64,000 nucleotides of DNA, taken from positions 1 to 64,000 of the forward strand of contig CAZECG010000011.1 in assembly GCA_964510535.1 (NCBI GenBank). The letters are read 5' to 3'. The notes under the pieces were generated by a model, which searched no databases, was not told where the DNA came from, and worked only from the letters and a program-made list of their open reading frames with translations. A program made the position numbers and the translations under genes. Of this stretch, positions 34,399 through 43,942 are shown piece after piece (the stretch's first letter is position 1; each line of letters starts with the position of its first letter). The stretch is from JAJPXC01 sp964510535. GTDB lineage: Bacteria; Bacteroidota; Bacteroidia; Bacteroidales; Muribaculaceae.

Positions 34399-34753
34399 CG
34401 ATTGGAAAGCGGCTCTGCAGAGCCTGAATCTCGAAGACGACCTCTCGGACAAAGCCGAGGAATCAGAATGTGCCGAGAACGACTGCACGGACAAGGCCGC
34501 GCCTTGCCTGCGGGAACACGCCACCCTTCAGGTGATGATGGAACGCAAAGGCCGAGGCGGCAAAACCGCCACAATCATCGCCGGATTCACAATCGACGAT
34601 GACCAAGTGGCAGACATAGCCGCACGGCTGAAATCAAAGCTCGGCACCGGCGGTTCATCGCGGGGCGGCGAGATACTGATTCAGGGCGACCGACGAGCCG
34701 ACGCCGTCAAGATGCTCAAAGAGATGGGGTTTAAAGTCAACCGCTCAAACTAA
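34388..34753 (+). CDS. SUI1/eIF1-family protein (YciH-like)
   Basis: 121 residues from the ATG at 34388. The SUI1 domain covers about residues 48-120: LQVMMERKGRGGKTATIIAGF, then SRGGEILIQGDRR and a final MLKEMGFKVNRSN. The N-terminal 45 residues are acidic with three Cys and are not part of the domain. Bacterial YciH-type proteins can influence start-codon selection on the 30S subunit. It overlaps the lipoprotein gene by 11 bases and precedes the helicase gene by 11 bases. Confidence 0.88.
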   Translation: MSINDWKAALQSLNLEDDLSDKAEESECAENDCTDKAAPCLREHATLQVMMERKGRGGKTATIIAGFTIDDDQVADIAARLKSKLGTGGSSRGGEILIQGDRRADAVKMLKEMGFKVNRSN

Positions 34754-34764
34754 ACCCGCACACC

Positions 34765-37700
34765 ATGCTCACCCTCTACAAAGCGTCGGCAGGCTCGGGG
34801 AAGACCTACACACTGACCCGCGAATACATCAAACTACTCCTTGGCAGGAAAAACAAGGACACAGGACGCTATACACTGCGCCGGAGCGGCGGAAACGCCC
34901 ACCGCAACATCCTCGCCGTCACATTCACCATCGCCGCCACCAATGAAATGAAGCGGCGCATTATCGAACATCTCGAACTGCTCGGCAACCACTGCAACCG
35001 CTCACAGGGGCAGCCGGGCAGCCCCTACATGGAATATCTGACCTCCCTTTACGGTGCCACGCCTGACGAGGTGGCGCAGGCGGCGCGAGTCGCGCTGAAA
35101 GAGCTGCTGATGGATTTCAGCCAGTTTAACATCAGCACAATCGACGCGTTTTTCCAGACGGTGCTGCGCACATTCGCCCGCGAAATCGACCTACCCGGCA
35201 ACTACGAAGTGGAGCTTGACGAGGAACGCGTCACAGGCATAGGTGTCGGCGAAATGATTACGTCGCTCAACTTCCGCGACGACGAGAAAACGGCAAGGCT
35301 CACACGATGGCTCACCAACTTCATGAGCCAAAGCATCGACGAGGGCAAGGGATTCAACCTCTTCAACCGCCAGTCGAGCCTGCACGAGGGATTGGTGAGA
35401 ACCATGAACCAACTGCTTGACGAGACGTTCAAGCTCAACCGCGACCTCATCATCGATTACCTCCAGAGCGACCCCACAAGGCTCGAACGCTTTGAAAAAT
35501 CACTGACGGCGGGGATAGCACGCTACAAAGCATCGTTTACCGAGGCTGCCCGCACGATGATGAAAACGATAGCCGACTACGGACTGACCGACGCCAAGGC
35601 TATCAACGCCCACCTGCTGAAATTCATAGCGCGCGCCGCCGAGGGATGGCAAGAAAAGCTGACCGCGACCCTTCGTCCCGCAACCGAGAACCCCGGCAAA
35701 CGCTACACCGCCGCATTCCTTAAAGCCGGCGACCCGCCTCCCGCACTCGACGACACACTCGCCGCCGGATGCGCCGAGATGCTGCGCTGCCACGCCCGCG
35801 CCAACGAGTACAGGCTGCTCCGACGCAACCTCTACAACCTCGGACTGCTTGGCTATCTGATGGACTTCGTCGGCGAATACCGCCGAGACAACGACATAAT
35901 ACTTCTCTCCGACACCAACGAACTGCTTCGGCGCATAATCCGCGACGACCTGACGCCGTTTATCTACGAGCGCATAGGCTACTTCCTGAACCACTTCCTG
36001 ATTGACGAGTTCCAGGACACATCAAGGATGCAATGGGGAAACATGATGCCGCTGCTGCTCGAAAGCCTCTCGCACGGTAACGACAACCTCATCATCGGCG
36101 ACGAGAAACAGTGCATCTACCGCTTCCGCAACTCCGACCCCGACCTGCTCGCGCTCGAAGTCAAGGCCGCCATCGAGGGACGCATAGCCGGCACCGTCAC
36201 AGAGCGGGGAATAGATGTGGCCGACAACACCAACTGGCGCAGCTCGCGCGACATTGTGAGATTCAACAACGCTTTCTTCTCATCAATGGCGCGCATAGCC
36301 GGAGCGAGCGACACCTACGCCAACCTGACGCAACAGGTATCACCGAAACACATCGACTCGCCGGCCTACATAAGCCTCGCGGCAATCGACGAGCCGAAGG
36401 GGGGCGAACCTTCGTTTGACACGCTCGCGCTTCAGCGCATGGCCGATGAAATCAAACGCCAGAGACAAGCCGGATACCGAGCCAAAGATATAGCCGTCAT
36501 AGTCAGGAGGCGCAGCGAGGGGGAGGCCGTAGTGAACTACCTGCTGCAACTGATGGAAGACCCCACAAGCGGGTTCCCGAGGATGGAAATCACCTCGAGC
36601 GACAGCATCGAACTTCAATCGTCGGCTGCGATAAGGCTAATCATCAGCGTGTTGCAAATCATCGACTCCACCGACGCCACTTCAGGCTCCCGCCGAAAGA
36701 CCGCCCGCGAGCTGGCTCGGCTCGTCAACCGCTTTGAATACTTCTACAACCGTGCCAATCTCGACGGCAGCGATGCCCTCGCGAAAGCACTGACCGACGA
36801 CGGTGACATATCGGCCCTCGCAGCCGAGGCAGCCAAGATGACCTGCGTCAACCTCCCCTCGATGGTGGAGCGCATAATCTCGCGATACCTGTCGCCCCGC
36901 GAGATGGAGGAAAACAACATATTCATCTCAGCTTTCCAAGACCAGGTAATCGACTTCTGCTCCCGCGGGCAGAGCGACATCCACTCATTTCTCCAATGGT
37001 GGCAACAGAGCGGCCGACGCAAAAAGCTCGAAACACCAGCCGACATGGACGCGCTCACAGTGATGACAATCCACAAAGTCAAGGGGCTGCAATACCCTTG
37101 CGTCCACATTCCATTCGCCACCTGGGCCATGACCGAATTTTCAGCTCCCGGAAAGGCCAACTACGAATGGTACCGTCTTCCGGCGATGGACGGTATAGAC
37201 CCCGACATCGTGCCGCCACTCATGCCGCTCAACACCGAGGCAGCCCTGGCCGACACAAGGCTTGCCGACTCGCTAAAAGAGATTTTCGCTCGCCAGCGTG
37301 TCGACAACATCAACCTGCTCTATGTAGCCTTCACCCGCGCCGAGCGCGAACTGATAATCACCACAAAGCCCGCGCCTGAGAAAAAAGCCGACGACGACCG
37401 GCCAAAAGGTGAACCGCTGACGCGTTTCATCATCAACGCCATAGAGCAAGCCACCGACGGCGACAACGACCTGTCGCTCAACCTCGCCAAGCGTTGGGAC
37501 GGCGAAACGCTCACCATAGGCGCGCCTACCGTACCCGCAGCCGCCGACGGCTCAGACACCGCGCCGCGCGAGACCATGCCCCCCTACTCGACCTGCGACC
37601 GCGACGATATGTGGCAGCTCACCCGCGTCGACGACCTCTGCGACCGCACCCAGGCCCGAGAGCGAGGCATATTCCTACATGACGTGCTGAGCCGTGTGCG

Positions 37701-38112
37701 CCACCGCCGCGACCTACCGCTCGCAATGCGTCGACGAGCCTACCGCATCGGACTGACAGGCGATGAGGAAACAGCCGCCCTCGAAACGCTCACCGCAGCC
37801 CTCAACGACCCGAGAGCCGCACACTGGTTTGACGGCTACTCCCGCGTGGTCAACGAGCGCACGATAATGCTCCCCGACGGCAGCCACTACCGCCCCGACA
37901 GGGTGGTCTGGACCGCCGACGGCACAATCGAGGTTATCGACTACAAATTCGGAGCTGCACACCATGAAAAATATTCGCGGCAGGTGAAGCGTTATACCGG
38001 CTTCTTACAAGAAATCTATCCCGATGCCAACGTGAAAGGCTATTTATGGTATCCCGACAAAAAAATAATCATCGACATCAACACTGACACCGTCTTGACA
38101 ACAGGGCGTTAA
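34765..38112 (+). CDS. AddA/RecB-like helicase-nuclease
   Basis: 1115 residues. UvrD-type superfamily 1 helicase motifs are all visible: Walker A KASAGSGKTYTL (from residue 5), II IDEFQDT, III IIGDEKQCIYRFRNSD, V TIHKVKGLQYP and VI LLYVAFTRAERE. The C-terminus holds a PD-(D/E)xK nuclease: HDVLSRVRHR, Asp1045 in YRPDRVV, then Asp1059 and Lys1061 in EVIDYKFG. It processes double-strand DNA ends for recombination. It usually works with an AddB-like partner, which is not in this window. It follows SUI1 closely and ends 67 bases before the convergent xseB gene; no clear terminator lies between. Confidence 0.92.
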   Translation: MLTLYKASAGSGKTYTLTREYIKLLLGRKNKDTGRYTLRRSGGNAHRNILAVTFTIAATNEMKRRIIEHLELLGNHCNRSQGQPGSPYMEYLTSLYGATPDEVAQAARVALKELLMDFSQFNISTIDAFFQTVLRTFAREIDLPGNYEVELDEERVTGIGVGEMITSLNFRDDEKTARLTRWLTNFMSQSIDEGKGFNLFNRQSSLHEGLVRTMNQLLDETFKLNRDLIIDYLQSDPTRLERFEKSLTAGIARYKASFTEAARTMMKTIADYGLTDAKAINAHLLKFIARAAEGWQEKLTATLRPATENPGKRYTAAFLKAGDPPPALDDTLAAGCAEMLRCHARANEYRLLRRNLYNLGLLGYLMDFVGEYRRDNDIILLSDTNELLRRIIRDDLTPFIYERIGYFLNHFLIDEFQDTSRMQWGNMMPLLLESLSHGNDNLIIGDEKQCIYRFRNSDPDLLALEVKAAIEGRIAGTVTERGIDVADNTNWRSSRDIVRFNNAFFSSMARIAGASDTYANLTQQVSPKHIDSPAYISLAAIDEPKGGEPSFDTLALQRMADEIKRQRQAGYRAKDIAVIVRRRSEGEAVVNYLLQLMEDPTSGFPRMEITSSDSIELQSSAAIRLIISVLQIIDSTDATSGSRRKTARELARLVNRFEYFYNRANLDGSDALAKALTDDGDISALAAEAAKMTCVNLPSMVERIISRYLSPREMEENNIFISAFQDQVIDFCSRGQSDIHSFLQWWQQSGRRKKLETPADMDALTVMTIHKVKGLQYPCVHIPFATWAMTEFSAPGKANYEWYRLPAMDGIDPDIVPPLMPLNTEAALADTRLADSLKEIFARQRVDNINLLYVAFTRAERELIITTKPAPEKKADDDRPKGEPLTRFIINAIEQATDGDNDLSLNLAKRWDGETLTIGAPTVPAAADGSDTAPRETMPPYSTCDRDDMWQLTRVDDLCDRTQARERGIFLHDVLSRVRHRRDLPLAMRRRAYRIGLTGDEETAALETLTAALNDPRAAHWFDGYSRVVNERTIMLPDGSHYRPDRVVWTADGTIEVIDYKFGAAHHEKYSRQVKRYTGFLQEIYPDANVKGYLWYPDKKIIIDINTDTVLTTGR

Positions 38113-38179
38113 AAAACAGACCCGTATTCACATCCCACTCGCCCGGCAAGCCACCGCTGGCGAAAAACTGGGCTGCGGG

Positions 38180-38425
38180 TCACTGTAGCTGTGAGAGGAT
38201 GGCTCGCAGCTCCTCATCGGTCGCCGTAAGCCTTGAGCGGCACTCCGCAATCAGTTCAGCGGCACGGCGGGTCAAAGCGGTAAGGCGGTCTATGTCACAC
38301 TCATCGCTCTGCATCAGGCGCAAAATCTTCTCAAGCTCACCCATCGCCTGGGCATAGGTCAAATCCTTAACCGGGATGAACGCCGGGGTTTTCTCTGCTT
38401 CCATATGATTTATCTTATCTGTCAT
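38180..38425 (-). CDS. xseB: Exonuclease VII small subunit
   Basis: 81 residues, the normal XseB size. The helical hairpin core includes TYAQAMGELEKILRLMQSD and a second helix with LTALTRRAAELIAECRSRL. It partners with XseA in degrading single-stranded DNA from both ends. It overlaps xseA by four bases. Confidence 0.9.
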   Translation of the reverse strand: MTDKINHMEAEKTPAFIPVKDLTYAQAMGELEKILRLMQSDECDIDRLTALTRRAAELIAECRSRLTATDEELRAILSQLQ

Positions 38426-39723
38426 TTTTCTGATTCCACAACTGAGGTCAACACGCCTCCCGCCAAAGTGGTCTCTACGACATCGCCGACGGCAACCCCA
38501 GCGGGCGACGACACGGCACGTCCATTAATACGCGTGATTGAATAGCCGCGGCGCAGCGTGGCCATCGGAGAGAGCGCGTCGAGCAAACGCTCCGCAGCAT
38601 CAATCCGTTGAGCCGAGCGCGCCGTCACAGACGCCGCGACAGCCGGCAAATTCTCCGCGATGCTGTCAAGGCGCGCCAACGCCGGAAGTATACGCCGCGA
38701 ACTGAGCGACACCGCGACCGACAGAGCATTGCGCAACCGCGCCGAAGCCCGCTCAACCGCCGCCACGGGTGCCACCGGGAGCAAGCCGGTGTAATATGAA
38801 AGCTGCTCCTTGCACCCCGACACGCGGTCGTTGACCACCCGCAGCATCGTCGAGGCAAAATCGGCAAGGCGGTCAAGTTGCGCGACACCGCGCCCTATGA
38901 GCCACTGCGCAGCCGCCGTGGGGGTCTTGACACGCATATTGGCCACATAGTCAAGCACCGTCACATCGCGCTCATGCCCGATGCCTATAACGACGGGGAG
39001 CGGGAACTGAGCTATATTGGCGGCAAGCTCATAGTTATCAAATGCGGCGAGGTCGCTTGTGGCTCCACCCCCGCGGATAACGACCGCGCAATCCCAGTCA
39101 TCAGCCTCAGCGGCAACAAGCTCAAGCGCGGCTATAATCGATGCAGGAGCCTTGTCGCCCTGCATCAAGGCGGGAAACAGCCGCGTGGAGAAGCGCAGAC
39201 GGGCATCGTTATGATATAGCTGATTGATGAAGTCGCCATATCCGGCAGCACCGGGAGCGGAAACGACAGCCACTCTCAACGGAGCCGCCGGCCACTCAAG
39301 CTGCCGGTTCATGTCGAGTATGCCCTCTGTCTTCAGCCGGGCCAATATCTCGCGGCGGCGGCGCATGAGGTCGCCGAGGGTGTATTCAGGATTTATCGCG
39401 GTAATCACAAGCGATAACCCATAGACAGTGTGCATCGTCGCCGACCCGCAGACCATCAGCTTCAACCCAGAGACAAAACGCTGTCCCGTGGCCGCATAGA
39501 ACTCCGACATCAGCTTATGATAGCTCCCTGCCCAGATTATGCCCCTCATTCGGGCCACGGTAGCACCGCTGCCCGGGTCTTTTTCGAACAATTCCATATA
39601 GCAGTGGCCGCCACGTTCGGCGACATCGCTCAACTCGGCTGTCACCCACACATTGGAGGTGGACGGCACGGTCACCAAAGAGGCTAAGCGGCGGGTGAAC
39701 TGCAACAGCGACAGGGTCTCCAT
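38422..39723 (-). CDS. xseA: Exonuclease VII large subunit
   Basis: 433 residues from the ATG at 39723 (METLSLLQFTRRLASL). The N-terminal OB-fold (VWVTAELSDVAERGGHCYMELFEKD) is followed by the catalytic domain with SAPGAAGYGDF, AVVIRGGGATSDLAAFDNYELA and GIGHERDVTVLDYVA. The C-terminal coiled coil binds XseB copies. An upstream ATG at 39768 would add 15 residues and run into the DUF3256 gene. The family normally begins near the chosen start. It follows DUF3256 by eight bases. Confidence 0.93.
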   Translation of the reverse strand: METLSLLQFTRRLASLVTVPSTSNVWVTAELSDVAERGGHCYMELFEKDPGSGATVARMRGIIWAGSYHKLMSEFYAATGQRFVSGLKLMVCGSATMHTVYGLSLVITAINPEYTLGDLMRRRREILARLKTEGILDMNRQLEWPAAPLRVAVVSAPGAAGYGDFINQLYHNDARLRFSTRLFPALMQGDKAPASIIAALELVAAEADDWDCAVVIRGGGATSDLAAFDNYELAANIAQFPLPVVIGIGHERDVTVLDYVANMRVKTPTAAAQWLIGRGVAQLDRLADFASTMLRVVNDRVSGCKEQLSYYTGLLPVAPVAAVERASARLRNALSVAVSLSSRRILPALARLDSIAENLPAVAASVTARSAQRIDAAERLLDALSPMATLRRGYSITRINGRAVSSPAGVAVGDVVETTLAGGVLTSVVESEK

Positions 39724-39731
39724 CAGGCTGG

Positions 39732-40379
39732 TTAATCCTTGATAAGTGACATTTTGGTTCCGGTCCAACGATAGCTCAACGATGGGCGGAGATAAGCCTT
39801 AACCTTATCATACTCCTCGGCGGGAATCAGTCCTGCCACATTCTGAGTCAGCGTAAGCGTCCCCGTCGCGGGGTCGATGGTGTAGGTAGCGGGGACAAAC
39901 GGGATAAGATTCTCAATATCTTCCATCGCCCTGCGCGCCGACGGTTTCAGCCACTCCACCAAATTCGGAGCCATGAAACGTTTCTCGTCAAGCCTCTCCC
40001 AATCACGGTCATACAGAGCGAGATACCCATCGGAAACCGGTGTGAGGATATCAGCCGTGAGGGCTATGACCGAGTCGCGGTCCGCAGGGAGGATGGTGAT
40101 GGTATAGGTCGACACATCCGACATCTTGATTTTCATCTGCATGGGCGACATATCCTCGATGCGGCTTTCGCCTTCAAGCAGATTCCGCGACGCTGTGCGC
40201 GAGCCACTGGCATAGTAATCTATCATGTCGAGGCGAGTCAAATCGGTCAGCATCGGGAACACCTGCCGCGGAGCAGCGGCAAACGCCCGCGAAGCTGTCA
40301 GTTGCGCATTGCCCGACAAGTGAGCCAAAGCCATGACACACAATGTCATCAACAATCGTATTACTCTATCTGTCAACAT
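39732..40379 (-). CDS. DUF3256 family exported protein
   Basis: 215 residues, with a signal peptide (1-26, ending NAQ). The body matches the Bacteroidales DUF3256 pattern: VFPMLTDLTRLDMIDYYASG, then ESRIEDMSPMQMKIKMSD and a late PSLSYRWTGTKM. It is periplasmic or outer-membrane associated with no known activity. It lies between the DEAD-box helicase (23 bases upstream) and xseA (8 bases downstream), so the run helicase-DUF3256-xseA-xseB may be one transcript. Confidence 0.8.
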   Translation of the reverse strand: MLTDRVIRLLMTLCVMALAHLSGNAQLTASRAFAAAPRQVFPMLTDLTRLDMIDYYASGSRTASRNLLEGESRIEDMSPMQMKIKMSDVSTYTITILPADRDSVIALTADILTPVSDGYLALYDRDWERLDEKRFMAPNLVEWLKPSARRAMEDIENLIPFVPATYTIDPATGTLTLTQNVAGLIPAEEYDKVKAYLRPSLSYRWTGTKMSLIKD

Positions 40380-40402
40380 CTTCTATCAAACAGTCATATC
40401 AT

Positions 40403-42247
40403 TTAGCGACGTTTTTTGCCACCTCCCCGGCCTTTCTTTCGGAAAAATTCAAAGGGGGTATCTTCCGAAGCCGCTTCACGCGAGCGGCGCGTAGCGGCAC
40501 GGGCGTAGTCCTTGCCGGGTTCAGCCACTTCACTGTAAAGGCGTTTGCCCATAAACTCCGCTCCCTTCAGAGCGTTGACAACGCGAGCAGCGTCGGCCTT
40601 CTTGACATCAAACAGGGAATAGCCCGGCAAGAGGTCGATGCGCCCCACGTCGACACGCTGGCCCGGCACATTCTTGTTGAGGGCCTCGATGAGGCTGGCG
40701 GCAAAGAAACCGTCGCGTTTGCCGACGTTGAGATACACTCGCGCCATCCCCTTCGAAGCGGTGCGGCGGTCTTTTTCCTCCAAGGTGCGGGGTCCGCGGC
40801 TCTCGCGGTCGCGCTTTGCCCCCTTTTCGCCCTTCTCCCGCCGCGGTTTCTCGTCGATGAAGTCGATTTGAGGAGCGTCTTTATAGTAATCAAGCAGGCG
40901 GTTAAACTCTAATGAAAGCACACGTTTCAGCAAATCTTCCTGAGAGAGCCATCCGAGCTTGCGGCTGACCCCGGTAAAATATTTGTCGATTTCCTCATCG
41001 TTGACTTTCACGCGCTCTAAGCGGTCGGCAAGATTGTAAATCTGCTTCTCGATAATCTGCTGCGGAGTAGGCACCTCCTTGCGTTCAAACGTCTTCCCTA
41101 TCTTTTTTTCAATCTCCTTGAGTTTGCCTTTCTCGCGCGAATGGATGATAGCCACCGACACGCCGGTTTTACCGGCACGACCGGTGCGACCCGAACGGTG
41201 GGTATAGACCGCCGTATCCTCGGGCAGACCGTAGTTTATGACGTGGGTGAGGTCGTCGACATCAAGCCCGCGGGCTGCCACGTCGGTAGCCACGAGCATC
41301 TGAATCACGCGGTCGCGAAACTTCTTCATCACTATGTCGCGTTGCTGCTGCGACAAGTCACCGTGAAGGGCATCGGCGTTGTAGCCGTCCTGAATCAGCT
41401 TGTCAGCCACCTCCTGAGTGTCGCGGCGCGTGCGGCAGAAGATGATAGCGTAGATGCTGGGGTTATAGTCGGCCACGCGTTTCAGAGCGAGATATTTGTC
41501 GCGGGCGTTGACCATGTAATAGATATGCTTGACGTTTGCCGCCCCCTCGTTGCGCGTCCCGATGACTATCTCGATTGGCTCGCGCATATATTTTTTTGCG
41601 ATTCTGGCGATTTCGGTCGGCATTGTCGCCGAGAACATCAGCATCTTACGCTGCTCCGGGACACTTGCGAGTATCTCGTCAATCGAATCAAGAAAGCCCA
41701 TGTTGAGCATCTCATCGGCCTCGTCGAGAATCACCGTATGCACATGGCCGAGTTTCACCACCCCCCTCTTTATCAAATCGATAAGTCGACCGGGAGTTGC
41801 CACGATAATCTGCACACCCTTTTTCAATGCGCGTATCTGGCTCTCGATGCTCGACCCGCCGTAGACGGGCAGGACATTGAGGTTGGAAATGTATTTTGAA
41901 AAATCAGCCAAATCGCTGCCGATTTGTAGACAAAGCTCACGCGTCGGCGACAAAATCAGAGCCTGCGTATCGCAGTTGCCGACATCAATGCGCTGAATGA
42001 CGGGCAGACCGAAAGCAGCCGTCTTGCCCGTACCTGTCTGGGCCAGAGCTACTACATCGTTATCCTCATTGAGAAGGTGCGGAATCACGCGCTCTTGCAC
42101 CGGCATAGGACGTTCAAACCCAAGCTCTTCAACAGCGCGCAACAAGCGGTCGTCGATTCCGAGGTCTTTAAATGATTTTGTTTCACGAGCCGTCGCGGCT
42201 GGTTGGACCTCATCGGTTCCTTCTGTTATTTTTTCAGTAATATCCAT
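40403..42247 (-). CDS. DEAD-box RNA helicase (DeaD/CsdA-like) with DbpA-type C-terminal domain
   Basis: 614 residues from the ATG at 42247. Helicase motifs: Q region PMPVQERV, I AQTGTGKTAAFG, Ia PTRELCLQI, II VILDEADEML, III SATMP, V ATDVAARGLDVDD and VI HRSGRTGRAGKTG. A linker and a DbpA/CsdA-type RNA-binding domain follow (about 510-585: VYLNVGKRDGFFAASLIEAL), then a Lys/Gly/Arg-rich tail. It unwinds structured RNA in ribosome assembly or mRNA decay. An in-frame ATG 63 bases upstream would precede the promoter box. Confidence 0.93.
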   Translation of the reverse strand: MDITEKITEGTDEVQPAATARETKSFKDLGIDDRLLRAVEELGFERPMPVQERVIPHLLNEDNDVVALAQTGTGKTAAFGLPVIQRIDVGNCDTQALILSPTRELCLQIGSDLADFSKYISNLNVLPVYGGSSIESQIRALKKGVQIIVATPGRLIDLIKRGVVKLGHVHTVILDEADEMLNMGFLDSIDEILASVPEQRKMLMFSATMPTEIARIAKKYMREPIEIVIGTRNEGAANVKHIYYMVNARDKYLALKRVADYNPSIYAIIFCRTRRDTQEVADKLIQDGYNADALHGDLSQQQRDIVMKKFRDRVIQMLVATDVAARGLDVDDLTHVINYGLPEDTAVYTHRSGRTGRAGKTGVSVAIIHSREKGKLKEIEKKIGKTFERKEVPTPQQIIEKQIYNLADRLERVKVNDEEIDKYFTGVSRKLGWLSQEDLLKRVLSLEFNRLLDYYKDAPQIDFIDEKPRREKGEKGAKRDRESRGPRTLEEKDRRTASKGMARVYLNVGKRDGFFAASLIEALNKNVPGQRVDVGRIDLLPGYSLFDVKKADAARVVNALKGAEFMGKRLYSEVAEPGKDYARAATRRSREAASEDTPFEFFRKKGRGGGKKRR

Positions 42248-42267
42248 AGAATGTTTATAAATTCCGA

Positions 42268-42275
42268 CAAAGTTA
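42268..42275 (-). promoter_or_regulatory. -7 box of the DEAD-box helicase gene
   Basis: Minus-strand TAACTTTG lies 20 bases before the chosen ATG. A small GC hairpin (CGGGC/GCCCG) follows upstream and may end transcription from the sugar transferase gene. Confidence 0.6.
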
Positions 42276-42381
42276 CAACAATCGGGCACAGAAAAAGCCC
42301 GACCTGTCAATAATTTTAATGAAACGCGGGAAAATCCGCCGTTACCACCCGCTTTCCAAGCAAAAACGGAGCTTTAGGCCA

Positions 42382-43776
42382 TCAGAAAGCGTTGGACTCC
42401 CCTTTGACCGCATTAAACACCGTGCGCACTATGATTTTCAAATCAAGCAGGAAACTCCAATTCTCGATATACCACACGTCATATTCCACGCGGCGTTCCA
42501 TCTGCCACAACTGCTCGGTCAGACCGCGGTAGCCGTTGACCTGAGCCCAGCCGGTAATACCGGGTTTAACCATGTGGCGCACCATGTATTTATCGATTAT
42601 CTTTGAATAATCGGCAGTGTGTTTAAGCATATGCGGCCGGGGGCCAACCACCGACATATCCCCGAGGAAAACATTGATAAACTGCGGAAGCTCGTCAATC
42701 GAGGTATGGCGGAGTATTTCCCCGATGCGCGTCTTACGGGGGTCGTCTTTCTGAGCCTGCTGCACATCGGCCTTGGCATTGACGCGCATAGTGCGGAACT
42801 TCCAGCAATAGAAATCCTTGCCGCGGTAGCCCGTGCGCTTTTGGCGGAAAAAGATCGGACCGGGCGACGACAGTTTAATCGCTATCGCAACCGGGATAAA
42901 CACAATGGGAGAGAAAAGCAGCACAATCGACGAAAACGAAATGTCAAACGCGCGCTTTACGACTCGATTAATCGCCTTTTTGAGCGGATTGCGCCTGATA
43001 GACAACACCGGCACGCGGCCAATGTGGTTCAGCTCGAAAGCCCGAGATATCGTGCGAGGAATCTGAGGCACATAGAAAAATTGCACCACACAATCGTCGG
43101 CGGCTTTGATAGCTGCGTGCAACGGTTTCTCGCGGCTTCCCGAAATCGTATAGTAGACCTCATCGACATGATTGTCCCTGACATAAGCTTCAAGCTCGTC
43201 GACCGGGCCGAGATATTTGCCCAAAGCCGGCTGCGCGACAGATATGTCATCGTCAAAGAAACCCATCAGCCGGTAGCCAAAACCGACATCAGAGGCCATC
43301 TCCTCGGCCAAGCGCAACGCCGTGGCATTGCTGCCGACAATCACCACGCGGTTAAAATTACGACCGTGACGCCTTATATGTTTTATAGCCAAGCGGCTGA
43401 CAATCCACCACGCCGGCAACCCCGCCATGCACATTCCATAAAATTCGAGATAAGCGTACCAGGGTATCACCGTTACCGACAAGAACGCAAGCATCGACAG
43501 GAATGACAAGGCATGGATACCCACGGCCTGAATGGCCGAAAGCACCACATGGTTCATATAGATGGTGCGCTGGTTATGGATGCGCACGAGCCAATACATC
43601 GCGGGGAAGTATGATATATTCAGCAAAAGCCAAATGATTCTTATGTTGGGGGCAGCGGCTATCTCAGGATTCAGCAATGTCGTAATCCAAAACAAGATGT
43701 TGATTACAACAAAGTCCATGACTGTGATAGACGCGCTCAAGTAGTTTCCGTATTTTACTTTATGATTGGATGTCAT
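42382..43776 (-). CDS. Undecaprenyl-phosphate sugar phosphotransferase (WbaP/WcaJ-like)
   Basis: 464 residues. Four N-terminal membrane segments (about 12-125) are followed by a CoA-binding/nucleotide-fold domain (residues 135-260, VVIVGSNATALRLAEEMAS and GYRLMGFFDDD). A fifth membrane segment precedes the catalytic bacterial sugar transferase domain: KRAFDISFSSIVLLFSPIVF, PGPIFFRQKRTGYRGKDF, KFRTM and DELPQFINVFLGDMSVVGPR. It transfers a sugar 1-phosphate to undecaprenyl phosphate to start capsule or exopolysaccharide units. No capsule cluster is adjacent, which is common for an initiating enzyme used by several loci. Confidence 0.92.
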   Translation of the reverse strand: MTSNHKVKYGNYLSASITVMDFVVINILFWITTLLNPEIAAAPNIRIIWLLLNISYFPAMYWLVRIHNQRTIYMNHVVLSAIQAVGIHALSFLSMLAFLSVTVIPWYAYLEFYGMCMAGLPAWWIVSRLAIKHIRRHGRNFNRVVIVGSNATALRLAEEMASDVGFGYRLMGFFDDDISVAQPALGKYLGPVDELEAYVRDNHVDEVYYTISGSREKPLHAAIKAADDCVVQFFYVPQIPRTISRAFELNHIGRVPVLSIRRNPLKKAINRVVKRAFDISFSSIVLLFSPIVFIPVAIAIKLSSPGPIFFRQKRTGYRGKDFYCWKFRTMRVNAKADVQQAQKDDPRKTRIGEILRHTSIDELPQFINVFLGDMSVVGPRPHMLKHTADYSKIIDKYMVRHMVKPGITGWAQVNGYRGLTEQLWQMERRVEYDVWYIENWSFLLDLKIIVRTVFNAVKGESNAF

Positions 43777-43876
43777 AATATTTCGAGGCCATTGTTTTGG
43801 CGAATTTGAAAGGCTAACAAAATAGTATCGTTTCGATAAAGGGACCGCTAAACGCGGCTAAAAACCTTTGAGAATA

Positions 43877-43912
43877 TCAAGGGGCGGTCGTGCCTACCGG
43901 CCGCACCCTTGA
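43877..43912 (-). terminator. Possible terminator after the DUF349 gene
   Basis: A long imperfect stem (TCAAGG...CCTTGA with inner GCGG/CCGC pairs) lies 31 bases after the DUF349 stop. A T-run is missing, so the call is weak. Confidence 0.4.
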
Positions 43913-43942
43913 GATTAGAGAGAACCTGCTTGATGCCTGATG

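Noticed and set aside
42619..43506. 295-codon plus-strand frame opposite the sugar transferase
   Set aside because: Antisense shadow; translation is Arg/His-rich with no domain.
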